This document shows positions 15,339-26,076 of a stretch of 60,829 nucleotides of DNA, one piece after another. The notes below the pieces were generated by a model that ran no database searches, was not told the origin of the DNA, and was given only the letters and a program-made list of their open reading frames with translations. This stretch comes from Lachnospiraceae bacterium (GTDB taxonomy: Bacteria; Bacillota; Clostridia; Lachnospirales; Lachnospiraceae), in NCBI GenBank assembly GCA_017441295.1, contig JAFRYA010000044.1:1-60829 (forward strand), written 5' to 3'. Both the position numbers and the translations under genes were made by a program. Every line of letters starts with the position of its first letter. The stretch's first letter is position 1.

Positions 15339-17063
15339 ATGACTGTAGAATTCTGGTTTTTGATAGGTGCCGCTCTGGTGTTCTGGATGCAGGCAGGTTT
15401 CGCCATGGTGGAGACCGGCTTTACCCGCGCGAAGAACGCTGGCAATATTATCATGAAAAATCTCATGGACTTCTGTATAGGTACAGTGGTCTTCTCGCTG
15501 CTCGGCTACGCGCTGATGATGGGCGAAGATACGTTTTTCGGACTGATAGGAGTACCTAATCTGGACCTGTTCACTCATTTTAAGGAGTTTATTGCTTCAC
15601 CTGCTGATGGTTTTACCGACGCGAGCACTTTTGTGTTTAATCTCGTGTTCTGCGCGACAACAGCCACGATAGTATCAGGTTCTATGGCCGAGCGCACGAA
15701 GTTCTCTGCGTACTGTGTATATTCTGCTGTTATCAGCCTTGTGATATATCCTATAGAAGCGCACTGGATCTGGGGAGGCGGCTGGCTGGCCAGACTTGGA
15801 TTCCATGATTATGCGGGCTCCTGCGCGATTCATATGGTGGGCGGCATAGCTGCCCTGATCGGCGCAGCCGTTCTCGGTCCCCGTATTGGAAAATATGTTA
15901 AAAACAGGAGCGGTAAGATTGTAAAGGTTAACGCAATCCCCGGGCATTCGATCCCTCTGGGAGCTTTGGGCGTATTTATTCTCTGGCTCGGCTGGTATGG
16001 TTTTAACGGTGCTGCAGCAACCTCTCCGACTGAGCTCTCCTCCATCTTCCTGACAACAACCATCGCTCCTTCCGTAGCGACCTGCACTACATTGGTTTTA
16101 ACGTGGATTAAAAACGGCAAGCCCGACGTATCCATGTGTCTGAACGCGTCGCTTGCCGGTCTTGTCGCCGTGACTGCGGGCTGTGATGCTTTTGACGCCA
16201 TCGGCGCTGCCGCCGTGGGCCTTGTCGCCGGAATCCTTGTTGTAATAGTTGTTGAAACACTCGACCTCAAGCTTCATATAGACGATCCGGTCGGCGCTGT
16301 GGGCGTGCATTGTGCCAATGGTATTTGGGGTACGATCGCCGTGGGATTGCTAGCAAATCCGGATGCGCCTGCAGGGCTGAACGGCCTTTTCTATACCGGA
16401 AATTTTACCCAACTGGGAATTCAGTTTCTGGGCTTTGTATCTGTCGGTGCATGGGCAGCGGCCACGATGCTCGGCTTCTTCATGCTTCTTAAGAAAGTTA
16501 ATTTCCTTCGCGTCGTTCCGGCGGACGAACTATCCGGCCTGGATGTGAGCGAACACGGACTTCCCAGCGCTTACGCAGACTTTATGCCGGCGGTTGACAA
16601 ATATGCTGAATTCGGAACAGGTGAACAGGTCGTCGCAGTTACCGGCACAACACCGCCTGCAGAGGCCATTCCTGTAAAGCGGGAGCCAGCTTTCAGAAGC
16701 GATGGTCATAAGTTCACAAAGGTAGAAATTGTCTTCAAAGAGGAGAAACTCTATGCTCTTAAAGATGCCATGTCCAAGCTAGGCATCACGGGCATGACAG
16801 TATCACACGTCATGGGCTATGGCATGCAGAAAGGGCATACGGAATTCTACCGAGGCGTCGCCGTTGAGACAGACCTCAGGCCTAAGGTCCAGGTAGATAT
16901 CGTCGTCTCCGCCATTCCTGTGCGGGATGTGATCGAAACTGCGAAGAAAGTGCTCTACACAGGCCACATTGGCGACGGTAAGATATTCGTTTACGATGTG
17001 GAGAACGTTATAAAGGTCCGCACCGGGGAAGAGGGCTATGACGCGCTCCAAGACGTTGAGTAA
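15339..17063 (+). CDS. amt: Ammonium transporter fused to a PII signalling domain
   Basis: This 574-residue protein begins with an Amt/Rh channel (about 1-410) that has the membrane-spanning signature segments FWMQAGFAMVETGFTRAKNAGN, HMVGGIAALIGA and DDPVGAVGVHCANGIWG. A linker follows (about 410-460) and then a complete GlnB/GlnK-like domain (about 465-574: FTKVEIVFKEEKLYALKDAM, QKGHTEFYRGVAVETDLRPK, IGDGKIFVYDVENVIKVRTG). The T-loop Tyr that is uridylylated in enterobacterial PII is replaced (RGVAVET), so control is probably by ATP/ADP and 2-oxoglutarate only. Such Amt-PII fusions occur in some Bacteroidota and Clostridia; here the regulator is tethered to its channel. ATG 15339 is preferred over GTG 15327 because AAAGGTGG lies 9 nt before it. 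It is co-transcribed with glnN. Confidence 0.94.
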   Translation: MTVEFWFLIGAALVFWMQAGFAMVETGFTRAKNAGNIIMKNLMDFCIGTVVFSLLGYALMMGEDTFFGLIGVPNLDLFTHFKEFIASPADGFTDASTFVFNLVFCATTATIVSGSMAERTKFSAYCVYSAVISLVIYPIEAHWIWGGGWLARLGFHDYAGSCAIHMVGGIAALIGAAVLGPRIGKYVKNRSGKIVKVNAIPGHSIPLGALGVFILWLGWYGFNGAAATSPTELSSIFLTTTIAPSVATCTTLVLTWIKNGKPDVSMCLNASLAGLVAVTAGCDAFDAIGAAAVGLVAGILVVIVVETLDLKLHIDDPVGAVGVHCANGIWGTIAVGLLANPDAPAGLNGLFYTGNFTQLGIQFLGFVSVGAWAAATMLGFFMLLKKVNFLRVVPADELSGLDVSEHGLPSAYADFMPAVDKYAEFGTGEQVVAVTGTTPPAEAIPVKREPAFRSDGHKFTKVEIVFKEEKLYALKDAMSKLGITGMTVSHVMGYGMQKGHTEFYRGVAVETDLRPKVQVDIVVSAIPVRDVIETAKKVLYTGHIGDGKIFVYDVENVIKVRTGEEGYDALQDVE

Positions 17064-17092
17064 AACAGCTAAGAGCGGAATATAATTATCTT

Positions 17093-18625
17093 CTACTCCC
17101 ACTCCACCGTTCCAGGCGGTTTGGATGTGATATCATATACTACCCGCGATATTCCTTTCACTTCGTTTGTAATCCTTCTGCTGATCTCGGCTAGGCTTTC
17201 AAAAGGAAGCCTGGTCCATTCGGCAGTCATGAAATCGTCTGTATCTACTGCTCTGAGCGCTACGGTGTAGCCGTAAGTGCGGGCATCGCCCATAACACCA
17301 ACCGCGCGTGAATTTGTGAGCACTGCAAAGTACTGGTTTGGGGCTTTTTCAAAACCCAGCTGATCTATTTCCTCACGGAAGACCGCGTCCGCTTCTTTCA
17401 GCAGATTCAGTTTCTCCTCTGTAATCTCTCCTATGATCCTTACTGCCAGGCCCGGGCCCGGGAATGGCTGCCTGTATACCAATTTTGCGGGGATTCCCAG
17501 CTTAACGCCCACTTCCCTGACCTCATCCTTAAAAAGGTCTCTAAGGGGTTCACAGATGGCCTCAAAGGCCATTACATCGGGCAGCCCGCCCACATTATGG
17601 TGCGATTTGATAGTAGAGGAATCATCCTTGCCGCTCTCTATTACGTCAGGGTAAATAGTGCCCTGCGCCAGCACCTGGATATTGCCAAGACTGCGGGCTT
17701 CTCTTTCAAACACCCTGATAAATTCTTCTCCTATTATTTTCCTCTTGGTTTCCGGTTCGGTTACTCCTGCCAGTTTCGACAAAAACTCAGACTGCGCGTT
17801 AACTCTTACCATGTTTAGTCCGAATTTACCCTTGAATGTGTTCTCGACGAAATCGCCCTCATCTTTTCTGAGCAGGCCATGGTCAACGAAAACGCATTTC
17901 AGGCGGTCTCCGATAGCCCGGTGAAGCAGGACTGCCGTGACGGATGAATCCACTCCGCCCGACAATGCCAGCAGTACGTTTTTGCCTGTCAGCTCAGCAC
18001 GATACTTTTCAACCGAGCGCTCAATGAAGTCATCCATTGTCCAGTCTGCCTCACAGCCGCAGACTTTGAAAACAAAATTCGCAAACATCTGCTTTCCGAA
18101 CTCGGTATGCGTGACCTCCGGATGGAACTGGACCGCATAAATCTTTCTGTCTGTACAGCTCATGGCCGCGCATGGACATTTATCTGTATATGCAGTTCTT
18201 TCGAACCCTGCCGGCAATTCACTGATGTAATCGGTATGTGACATCCAGCATACACTATTCTCCGGAACGCCTTCAAACAGCACATCCTTTTCCACATACA
18301 CGTCAGTCTTGCCGTATTCACTGGAATTTTTCGCGCTTTCTACCTTTCCGCCGGATAGATGCGCGATCAGCTGCGCGCCGTAACAGATTCCGAGAACCGG
18401 GATGCCCAGTTCCAGCACTTTTTTGTCAAAGGTCGGCGATGCCGGATCATAAACGCTGTTCGGCCCGCCTGTGAAAATGATGCCTTTATAGCCGATGTTT
18501 TTGATTTCCTCTATAGTTATCCTCTTGCACGATCTGATTTCTGCATACACATGCTGTTCTCTGACGCGCCTGGCGATCAGCTGATTATACTGTCCGCCGA
18601 AATCCAATACCAAGATTTTGTCCAT
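17093..18625 (-). CDS. guaA: GMP synthase (glutamine-hydrolysing)
   Basis: This 510-residue cytosolic enzyme converts XMP to GMP using glutamine and ATP. The class I amidotransferase domain (1-about 190) carries GICYGAQL with the nucleophilic Cys and [14 protein letters not shown]. The ATP-pyrophosphatase domain has [21 protein letters not shown], and the dimerisation domain has [16 protein letters not shown] and the C-terminal [13 protein letters not shown]. Length is typical. It is the last gene of the pyrG-glmS-guaA operon, 12 bp after glmS, and converges on amt with a 29-bp gap. Confidence 0.97.
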   Translation of the reverse strand: MDKILVLDFGGQYNQLIARRVREQHVYAEIRSCKRITIEEIKNIGYKGIIFTGGPNSVYDPASPTFDKKVLELGIPVLGICYGAQLIAHLSGGKVESAKNSSEYGKTDVYVEKDVLFEGVPENSVCWMSHTDYISELPAGFERTAYTDKCPCAAMSCTDRKIYAVQFHPEVTHTEFGKQMFANFVFKVCGCEADWTMDDFIERSVEKYRAELTGKNVLLALSGGVDSSVTAVLLHRAIGDRLKCVFVDHGLLRKDEGDFVENTFKGKFGLNMVRVNAQSEFLSKLAGVTEPETKRKIIGEEFIRVFEREARSLGNIQVLAQGTIYPDVIESGKDDSSTIKSHHNVGGLPDVMAFEAICEPLRDLFKDEVREVGVKLGIPAKLVYRQPFPGPGLAVRIIGEITEEKLNLLKEADAVFREEIDQLGFEKAPNQYFAVLTNSRAVGVMGDARTYGYTVALRAVDTDDFMTAEWTRLPFESLAEISRRITNEVKGISRVVYDITSKPPGTVEWE

Positions 18626-18637
18626 ATTCTTCCCTCT

Positions 18638-20461
18638 TTATTCCACAGTGACTGACTTCGCCAGATTCCTTGGCTTGTCTACGTCGCAGCCTCTCTCAAC
18701 AGCCGCATAATATGCCAGAAGCTGGAATACTATGGCGGATGTGATGCAGCTCAGTTCTGGATGTATCTGCGGCAGCCTTATGATATACGAAAAGCCATCT
18801 GCTTTCGTATCCTTATCGGTTATCAGAATGACCCTGGCTCCTCTGGCCACGGTTTCTTTAATATTCGAAATGGTCTTGGCCGATACTTCAGGCTGGGTGG
18901 CAAATGCCACGACGATCTTCTGGTACTGTATCAGCGCGATCGGTCCATGCTTCAGCTCTCCGGCGTAGTACGCGTCGGCATGGATGTATGATATTTCCTT
19001 TAATTTCAGGGCTCCCTCCATGGCACTGACATAATCGAGCTGTCTGCCTATAAAGTAGACGTCTCTCTCGTCCTTCATCATTTGCGCATATTCCTTCACG
19101 ACAGGTTTGCAGCACTCCAGAAACTGCTGCGTCATATTGCTCAGCTGTCTGAGGTTCGTGATTATCTCCTGATGCTCACTGATGGAATAGCCCATTATCT
19201 CGGATAATTTTGATGCCAGCATATACAGGAGCACCAGCTGAGCCGTATAAGCCTTCGTACTGGCTACAGCAATTTCAAGGCCGGCACATGTATATATTGT
19301 CGTGTCTGCCAGCCTGGTCAGAGATGAGCCCAGCACATTCGCCACGGCTATTGTCAATGCGCCTCGTTCTTTCGCCATCTTGATGGCTGCCAGTGTGTCT
19401 GCGGTTTCACCAGATTGCGAAACAAAAATGCACAGCGTATTTCTGTCAACATGATAATTGCCATACCTGAACTCACTGGCAGGCACCGCTATCGAATTGA
19501 TCGGTACATGTTTATTCAGGATCATCTGCCCATAAACACATGCGTGATAAGCCGTGCCGCAGGCGATCCAAATGACGCTGTTTATGTTTTTCAAATTATC
19601 CCTGATGTCGTCCAGCTCAGGCAGTACAATCTTCCTGCCCGAAAGCCTGCCCCTAAGAGTCTCTTTGATAGTCTGAGGCTGCTCATGGATTTCCTTCTCC
19701 ATGAAGGTATCGTATCCGCCCTTCTGTGCTGACTGCATATCATACGGGGAGTCCATCCATTCAATCGGTTTTTCTTTGCCTTCAGCGTCAAAGACGGTTA
19801 TTTTATCCGGCTCCAGGATGGCTGTGTCCCCATCATTCAGGGATATCAGCTGTCTGGTGTATTCCAGCAGAGCCGGCACGTCTGATGCGCAGAATGACCC
19901 TTCCTTGCCTATGCCTAGTATCATCGGACTCTCTTTCCTGGCCACAAAAATCTTGTTCGGGGAATGTCTGGATACCACGCAGATACCATAACTTCCTTCC
20001 AGGTCGCCTACCGCCTTCTTAAATGCAGTTTCCATGTCAAGACACTGCCTGTAATAAAAGTCTATCAGATGGACTATTACCTCGCTGTCGGTCTCCGACT
20101 TGAAATCATAGTCAAAGTTTTCCAGCATCTGCTTCAGCGACATATAATTCTCAATAATGCCGTTGTGCACAAGTGAAATGGTATTTCTTTTATTAGTATG
20201 AGGGTGGGCATTCAGGTTGTTCGGCACACCATGCGTTGCCCATCTGGTATGTCCTATACCTGTCATCTGCAGCAGCTCGCTCTCATCCAGAATGCTGCGC
20301 AGCTCACTGAGTCTTCCCTTTGCCTTCAGCGTGACCAGACCGATATCATCAGCCAGAGTAACGCCCGCAGAGTCATAGCCGCGATATTCAAGTTTTTCAA
20401 GCCCCTGCATCAGTATAGGCAGGGCCAGCGTGTATCCTGTAAATCCTGTTATTCCGCACAT
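18638..20461 (-). CDS. glmS: Glutamine-fructose-6-phosphate aminotransferase (isomerising)
   Basis: This 607-residue enzyme makes glucosamine-6-phosphate for cell-wall precursors. The class II amidotransferase domain starts with catalytic Cys2 (MCGITGFTG) and contains GHTRWATHGVPN and VHNGIIENY. Two SIS sugar-isomerase domains follow (FVSQSGETADTLAAIKMAK, AVASTKAYTAQLVLLY), and the C-terminus ends DKPRNLAKSVTVE. It lies 12 bp after pyrG, so there is no space for a glmS ribozyme; expression should follow the operon promoter. Confidence 0.97.
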   Translation of the reverse strand: MCGITGFTGYTLALPILMQGLEKLEYRGYDSAGVTLADDIGLVTLKAKGRLSELRSILDESELLQMTGIGHTRWATHGVPNNLNAHPHTNKRNTISLVHNGIIENYMSLKQMLENFDYDFKSETDSEVIVHLIDFYYRQCLDMETAFKKAVGDLEGSYGICVVSRHSPNKIFVARKESPMILGIGKEGSFCASDVPALLEYTRQLISLNDGDTAILEPDKITVFDAEGKEKPIEWMDSPYDMQSAQKGGYDTFMEKEIHEQPQTIKETLRGRLSGRKIVLPELDDIRDNLKNINSVIWIACGTAYHACVYGQMILNKHVPINSIAVPASEFRYGNYHVDRNTLCIFVSQSGETADTLAAIKMAKERGALTIAVANVLGSSLTRLADTTIYTCAGLEIAVASTKAYTAQLVLLYMLASKLSEIMGYSISEHQEIITNLRQLSNMTQQFLECCKPVVKEYAQMMKDERDVYFIGRQLDYVSAMEGALKLKEISYIHADAYYAGELKHGPIALIQYQKIVVAFATQPEVSAKTISNIKETVARGARVILITDKDTKADGFSYIIRLPQIHPELSCITSAIVFQLLAYYAAVERGCDVDKPRNLAKSVTVE

Positions 20462-20473
20462 ATTATGCTCCTG

Positions 20474-22157
<1,684 letters not shown>

Positions 22158-22183
22158 ATTTCTAATTACGCGGATTTTAATTG

Positions 22184-22197
22184 TGTACGGCCGTACA
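22184..22197. promoter_or_regulatory. Perfect 14-bp palindrome in the pyrG leader
   Basis: TGTACGGCCGTACA is fully palindromic and begins about 12 nt after the predicted pyrG start, between the divergent pyrG and araA promoters. It could be an operator for either gene or a short RNA hairpin; no regulator for it is in the window. Confidence 0.35.
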
Positions 22198-22214
22198 TTT
22201 AAATTTACTGGAGT

Positions 22215-22244
22215 ATTATAAATCTTTATATTCCGGATTGTCAA
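22215..22244 (-). promoter_or_regulatory. Promoter of pyrG-glmS-guaA
   Basis: On the minus strand TTGACA (22239-22244), 18-bp spacer and a perfect TATAAT (22215-22220). Confidence 0.75.
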
Positions 22245-22269
22245 CGGTGAGTTGAATATTATTAGCAAA

Positions 22270-22298
22270 TTGACTGACAATATCTGCCTTGCTATAAT
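22270..22298 (+). promoter_or_regulatory. Promoter of araA
   Basis: TTGACT (22270-22275), 17-bp spacer and TATAAT (22293-22298). The predicted start is almost at the ribosome site AAGGAGG (22306-22312), so the 5' UTR is very short and leaves no room for a riboswitch. Confidence 0.72.
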
Positions 22299-22320
22299 TA
22301 CTTTTAAGGAGGCGATTTTT

Positions 22321-23787
22321 ATGGGCAAATATGAATTTTGGTTTATCGTCGGAAGTCAGGATCTGTATGGAGAAGAAGTTCTTAAGACTGTAGATCAGCG
22401 TGCCAGGGAAATGGCTGAAAAGCTGAACGCGGTTCTGCCCTTCCCGCTCGTATACAAGGTCACGGCCAAGTCAAACCGTGAGATTACCGAAGTAATCCGC
22501 GAGGCCAATTACCGTGAGGAGTGCTCCGGCATTATCACATGGTGCCACACCTTCTCTCCCAGCAAGATGTGGATCAACGGCCTGGCCGCTCTTCAAAAGC
22601 CATACTGTCATCTGGCTACTCAATATAATAAAGAAATCCCTAATGAAGAAATAGACATGGACTTTATGAACCTGAATCAGGCCGCTCACGGAGACCGCGA
22701 GCACGGTTTCTTAGGTGCGCGTCTGCGCGTTCCAAGGAAGGTCATCGCCGGCTACTGGGAGGATGAAAAGGTTCAGAAGCGTCTGGCAGACTGGATGAAG
22801 GCCGCCGTTGGCGCTGCTTTCTCTCGTACTCTTTCAGTAATGCGCTTCGGCGACAATATGAGAGAAGTCGCAGTTACAGAAGGCGACAAAGTCGAAGCCC
22901 AGATCAAGCTCGGCTGGCAGGTAAATACCCATGCCACAGGCGATCTGGTACAGGAAATGTCTCAGGTTACTGAGGCCGAAATCGATGCTCTGATGGAAGA
23001 GTACCTGCGCCTTTATGACCTGAACACCGACAGGCTCGACCTGGTCCGCTATCAGGCCAAAGAAGAGATTGCCATCAGGAAAATGCTGGACCGCGAAGGC
23101 TGCAGGGCATTCGCCAATACCTTCCAGGACCTCTACGGTATGGAGCAGCTCCCGGGTCTGGCAGCACAGCACCTGATGTCCTTAGGCTATGGTTTCGGTG
23201 CCGAAGGCGACTGGAAAGTCAGCGCTATGACCGCGATCATGAAAGCTATGGGCGAGGGCGGTAATGGTGCCTCCGGATTCATGGAAGATTATACCTATCA
23301 TCTCGTTCCGGGCAGCAAATACAGCCTGGGCGCCCACATGCTGGAGGTCTGCCCTTCACTGGCCGCTGACAAGCCAAGGATTGAGACGCATTTCTTAGGA
23401 ATCGGCATGAACGAGAAAGACCCGGCCCGCCTCGTATTTGAAGGCAAGGAAGGCCCGGCCATCGTGGTCAGCCTGATCGATATGGGCGGCAGGATGCGCA
23501 TGATCGTGCAGGACATTGAGGCGGTCAAACCTATTATGCCAATGCCGAATCTGCCTGTAGCACGCGTTATGTGGCAGGCTCTGCCGGACCTGGAGACAGG
23601 CCTCGAGTGCTGGATCATCGCAGGCGGCGCACATCACACAGTTCTCTCCTACGATGTCAGCGCTGAACAGATGCGTGACTTTGCTCGGATGATGGACATC
23701 GAATTCGTCCACATCACCAAAGACACAACCCCTGAGAAACTTGAAGACGAATTAATGATCAAAGACCTGATCTGGAAACTGAAATGA
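22321..23787 (+). CDS. araA: L-arabinose isomerase
   Basis: This 488-residue cytosolic enzyme converts L-arabinose to L-ribulose, normally with Mn2+. The N-terminal EFWFIVGSQDLYGEEVL is diagnostic. Other conserved parts are CSGIITWCHTFSPSKMWINGL, HFLGIGMNEKDPARLVFEG and a metal-site region with EGDWKVSAMTAIMKAMGEG. Length is typical (about 490-500). The start is set by AAGGAGG 8 nt upstream and by the promoter just before it. Its last codons overlap the kinase start by 4 nt (ATGA), and araD follows, so the three form an operon. No arabinose transporter or regulator is in the window. Confidence 0.96.
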   Translation: MGKYEFWFIVGSQDLYGEEVLKTVDQRAREMAEKLNAVLPFPLVYKVTAKSNREITEVIREANYREECSGIITWCHTFSPSKMWINGLAALQKPYCHLATQYNKEIPNEEIDMDFMNLNQAAHGDREHGFLGARLRVPRKVIAGYWEDEKVQKRLADWMKAAVGAAFSRTLSVMRFGDNMREVAVTEGDKVEAQIKLGWQVNTHATGDLVQEMSQVTEAEIDALMEEYLRLYDLNTDRLDLVRYQAKEEIAIRKMLDREGCRAFANTFQDLYGMEQLPGLAAQHLMSLGYGFGAEGDWKVSAMTAIMKAMGEGGNGASGFMEDYTYHLVPGSKYSLGAHMLEVCPSLAADKPRIETHFLGIGMNEKDPARLVFEGKEGPAIVVSLIDMGGRMRMIVQDIEAVKPIMPMPNLPVARVMWQALPDLETGLECWIIAGGAHHTVLSYDVSAEQMRDFARMMDIEFVHITKDTTPEKLEDELMIKDLIWKLK

Positions 23788-25340
23788 TTGATTTAAGTAA
23801 AACCGTTCTCGGAATCGAGCTGGGATCCACCAGGATCAAAGCCGTTCTGATCGACGAAAAACATATACCTGTGGCAGCCGGAGTACATGAATGGAGTGAC
23901 CATCTGGAAAACGGCATCTGGACCTATTTTGACGAGGAAATCCGTCTGGGTCTTCAGAGCTGCGTTCGCGATCTGAAAAGAGACCTGAAAGAAACTCACG
24001 GTCTCACCCTTGAAACTACCGGTGCTATCGGCATTTCCGCAATGATGCACGGATATCTGCCGTTTGATAAAGACGGCCGCCAGCTGTGCTCTTTCCGCAC
24101 CTGGAAGAATACGATCACCGGTGATGCCGCTGCCAGGCTGACAGACCTCTTTGGATTCAATATCCCGCAGAGATGGAGCATTGCCCATCTTTATCAGGCT
24201 ATCCTGAACGGCGAAGACCACGTTAAGGACATTGCGTTCCTGACCACTCTAGCCGGATACATCCACTGGCAGCTGACCGGTGAGAAAGTCATCGGTATTG
24301 GAGACGCCAGCGGCATGTTCCCAATTGACAGTGCCCGCCTGGATTACCGCGAGGATATGCTGGCGCAGTTTAAGGAACTGACTGGTATCGATCTGACGCA
24401 GATCCTTCCGAAAGTACTTCCTGCAGGCGCAAATGCCGGCCGTCTGACTGAGGCAGGTGCACTGCTGCTTGACCCCGAAGGAGACTTACGGACAGGCATT
24501 CCGTTCGCTCCATGCGAGGGCGATGCCGGCACAGGCATGACCGCCACCAATTCAGTCAAAGTTTATACCGGCAATGTTTCCGCAGGTACAAGCGATTTCG
24601 CTATGCTGGTCGTTGACCGTGAACCCGGTGTCCACCGCGAAATCGATATGGTTACAACACCTTCAGGCGACCCTGTCGCAATGGTTCACTGCAACAACTG
24701 TACTTCCGACCTGAACGCATGGGTAGACCTTCTGCATGAGGCAGCGTCTCTGGCCGGAGCGTCTGTTGAAAAGAATGACATGTATCCTCTGCTCTTTAAG
24801 AAAGCCCTGGAAGGCGATGCGGACTGCGGAGGACTGCTTGATTATAATTATATTGCCGGTGAGGGAGTTACCGACCTGAACGAAGGGCGCCCTTTGTTTA
24901 CGAGGCGTCCTGACGCAGCCTTTAATCTGGCGAATTTCATGCGCGCGCAGCTCCTGTCCGCTCTGGCTACACTGAAAATAGGACTGGATATCCTGACTCA
25001 GACAGAGCATCTGGAGATACGCAAACTATGCGGCCACGGAGGTTTCTTCAAGACTCCCGGCGTTGGTGCCAGACTGCTGTCTGCTGCCGCAGGCGCGCCT
25101 GTCCAGACCATGGAAACAGCAGGCGAAGGCGGACCATACGGCATGGCTCTGCTTGGAGCATTCATGCTCTGGCGCAAAGACAGTGAAAGCCTGCCAGATT
25201 ATCTGGAGCGGTGCGTTTTCTCTGATGCTCAGGTAACAGAAATAATGGCTGACAAAGAAGACATCGAAGGCTTCGCGGCCTTCCTGGAAAGATATAAGAA
25301 AGGACTGGCGATCGAGGAGGCCGCCATCCGCAATCTGTAA
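23784..25340 (+). CDS. FGGY-family carbohydrate kinase (probable L-ribulokinase)
   Basis: This 518-residue sugar kinase of the ASKHA fold has an N-terminal phosphate loop VLGIELGSTRIKAVLIDE, GIGISAMMHGYLPFD-like substrate contact, a central region ending CEGDAGTGMTATNSV and NVSAGTSDFAMLVV, and the C-terminal nucleotide site KLCGHGGFFKTPGVGARLLS. It differs from classical AraB and resembles the FGGY proteins annotated as 'ATPase' that sit between araA and araD in many Clostridia. Position and coupling argue that it phosphorylates L-ribulose. It overlaps araA by 4 nt. Confidence 0.87.
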   Translation: MIDLSKTVLGIELGSTRIKAVLIDEKHIPVAAGVHEWSDHLENGIWTYFDEEIRLGLQSCVRDLKRDLKETHGLTLETTGAIGISAMMHGYLPFDKDGRQLCSFRTWKNTITGDAAARLTDLFGFNIPQRWSIAHLYQAILNGEDHVKDIAFLTTLAGYIHWQLTGEKVIGIGDASGMFPIDSARLDYREDMLAQFKELTGIDLTQILPKVLPAGANAGRLTEAGALLLDPEGDLRTGIPFAPCEGDAGTGMTATNSVKVYTGNVSAGTSDFAMLVVDREPGVHREIDMVTTPSGDPVAMVHCNNCTSDLNAWVDLLHEAASLAGASVEKNDMYPLLFKKALEGDADCGGLLDYNYIAGEGVTDLNEGRPLFTRRPDAAFNLANFMRAQLLSALATLKIGLDILTQTEHLEIRKLCGHGGFFKTPGVGARLLSAAAGAPVQTMETAGEGGPYGMALLGAFMLWRKDSESLPDYLERCVFSDAQVTEIMADKEDIEGFAAFLERYKKGLAIEEAAIRNL

Positions 25341-25349
25341 GGAGAGCTT

Positions 25350-26045
25350 ATGTTAGAAGAATTAAAGCAGCAGGTCCTTAAAGCTAATCTGATGCTGCCC
25401 GAATACAATCTGGTAACCTTCACCTGGGGCAACGCCTCAGGGATCGACCGCGAGCGCGGGCTGGTCGTTATCAAACCCTCCGGAGTTCCTTATCCGGAGA
25501 TGACCGCTGACGATCTGGTTGTTGTAGATCTGGACGGAAATATCGTGGAGGGAGATAAAAATCCTTCCAGCGACACACCTACACATCTGGAGCTGTACCG
25601 CGCCTTCCCTGAATGCGGCGGAATAGTCCACACCCATTCCAGATGGGCCACGATTTTTGCCCAGGCAGGCAGGGCTTTAGACCCAATGGGCACCACACAT
25701 GCCGATTATTTCTATGGAGCAGTGCCATGCACCCGTCCGCTGACAGATGCTGAAACAGGCGGCGAATATGAGAAGAACACAGGATCAGTCATCGCTGAAA
25801 CCTTCAAAGATATAAACCCTGCCGCCATTCCGGGAGTGCTGGTAAACGGCCATGGCCCGTTCACATGGGGCCCGAATGCTGTCAAGGCTGCCGAGAATGC
25901 GGCAGTCCTGGAAGAGATTGCTTTCATGAACTGGCACACTCTGATGCTCGAGCCTGAGAAAGGCCCGGTGCCAAAGGCTCTGCTGGATAAACATTACCTG
26001 CGTAAGCACGGCGCTAATGCCTATTACGGACAGATCAAGAAATAA
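25350..26045 (+). CDS. araD: L-ribulose-5-phosphate 4-epimerase
   Basis: This 231-residue class II aldolase-fold enzyme converts L-ribulose 5-phosphate to D-xylulose 5-phosphate. Visible are [22 protein letters not shown], the zinc site [15 protein letters not shown] and the third ligand region [12 protein letters not shown]. Length is typical. AAGGAGAG precedes the ATG, 9 bp after the kinase stop. It closes the araA-kinase-araD operon and is followed by a strong terminator. Confidence 0.95.
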   Translation: MLEELKQQVLKANLMLPEYNLVTFTWGNASGIDRERGLVVIKPSGVPYPEMTADDLVVVDLDGNIVEGDKNPSSDTPTHLELYRAFPECGGIVHTHSRWATIFAQAGRALDPMGTTHADYFYGAVPCTRPLTDAETGGEYEKNTGSVIAETFKDINPAAIPGVLVNGHGPFTWGPNAVKAAENAAVLEEIAFMNWHTLMLEPEKGPVPKALLDKHYLRKHGANAYYGQIKK

Positions 26046-26051
26046 AAAGAG

Positions 26052-26075
26052 GGGCTGCTCTGGCAGCCCCTTTTG
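26052..26075. terminator. Bidirectional terminator after araD / carboxylesterase
   Basis: An 8-bp GGGGCTGC/GCAGCCCC stem with loop TCTG is followed by TTTT on the + strand and preceded by AAAAAGA, so it can also serve the convergent carboxylesterase gene. Confidence 0.85.
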
Positions 26076-26076
26076 A

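Noticed and set aside
20462..20473. glmS ribozyme upstream of glmS
   Set aside because: Only 12 bp separate pyrG and glmS; there is no space for the ribozyme.
22184..22197. AraR-type arabinose operator
   Set aside because: It resembles the Bacillus site only in TGTAC...GTACA, has an extra GGCC in the centre, and lies about 110 bp from the araA start inside the pyrG leader.
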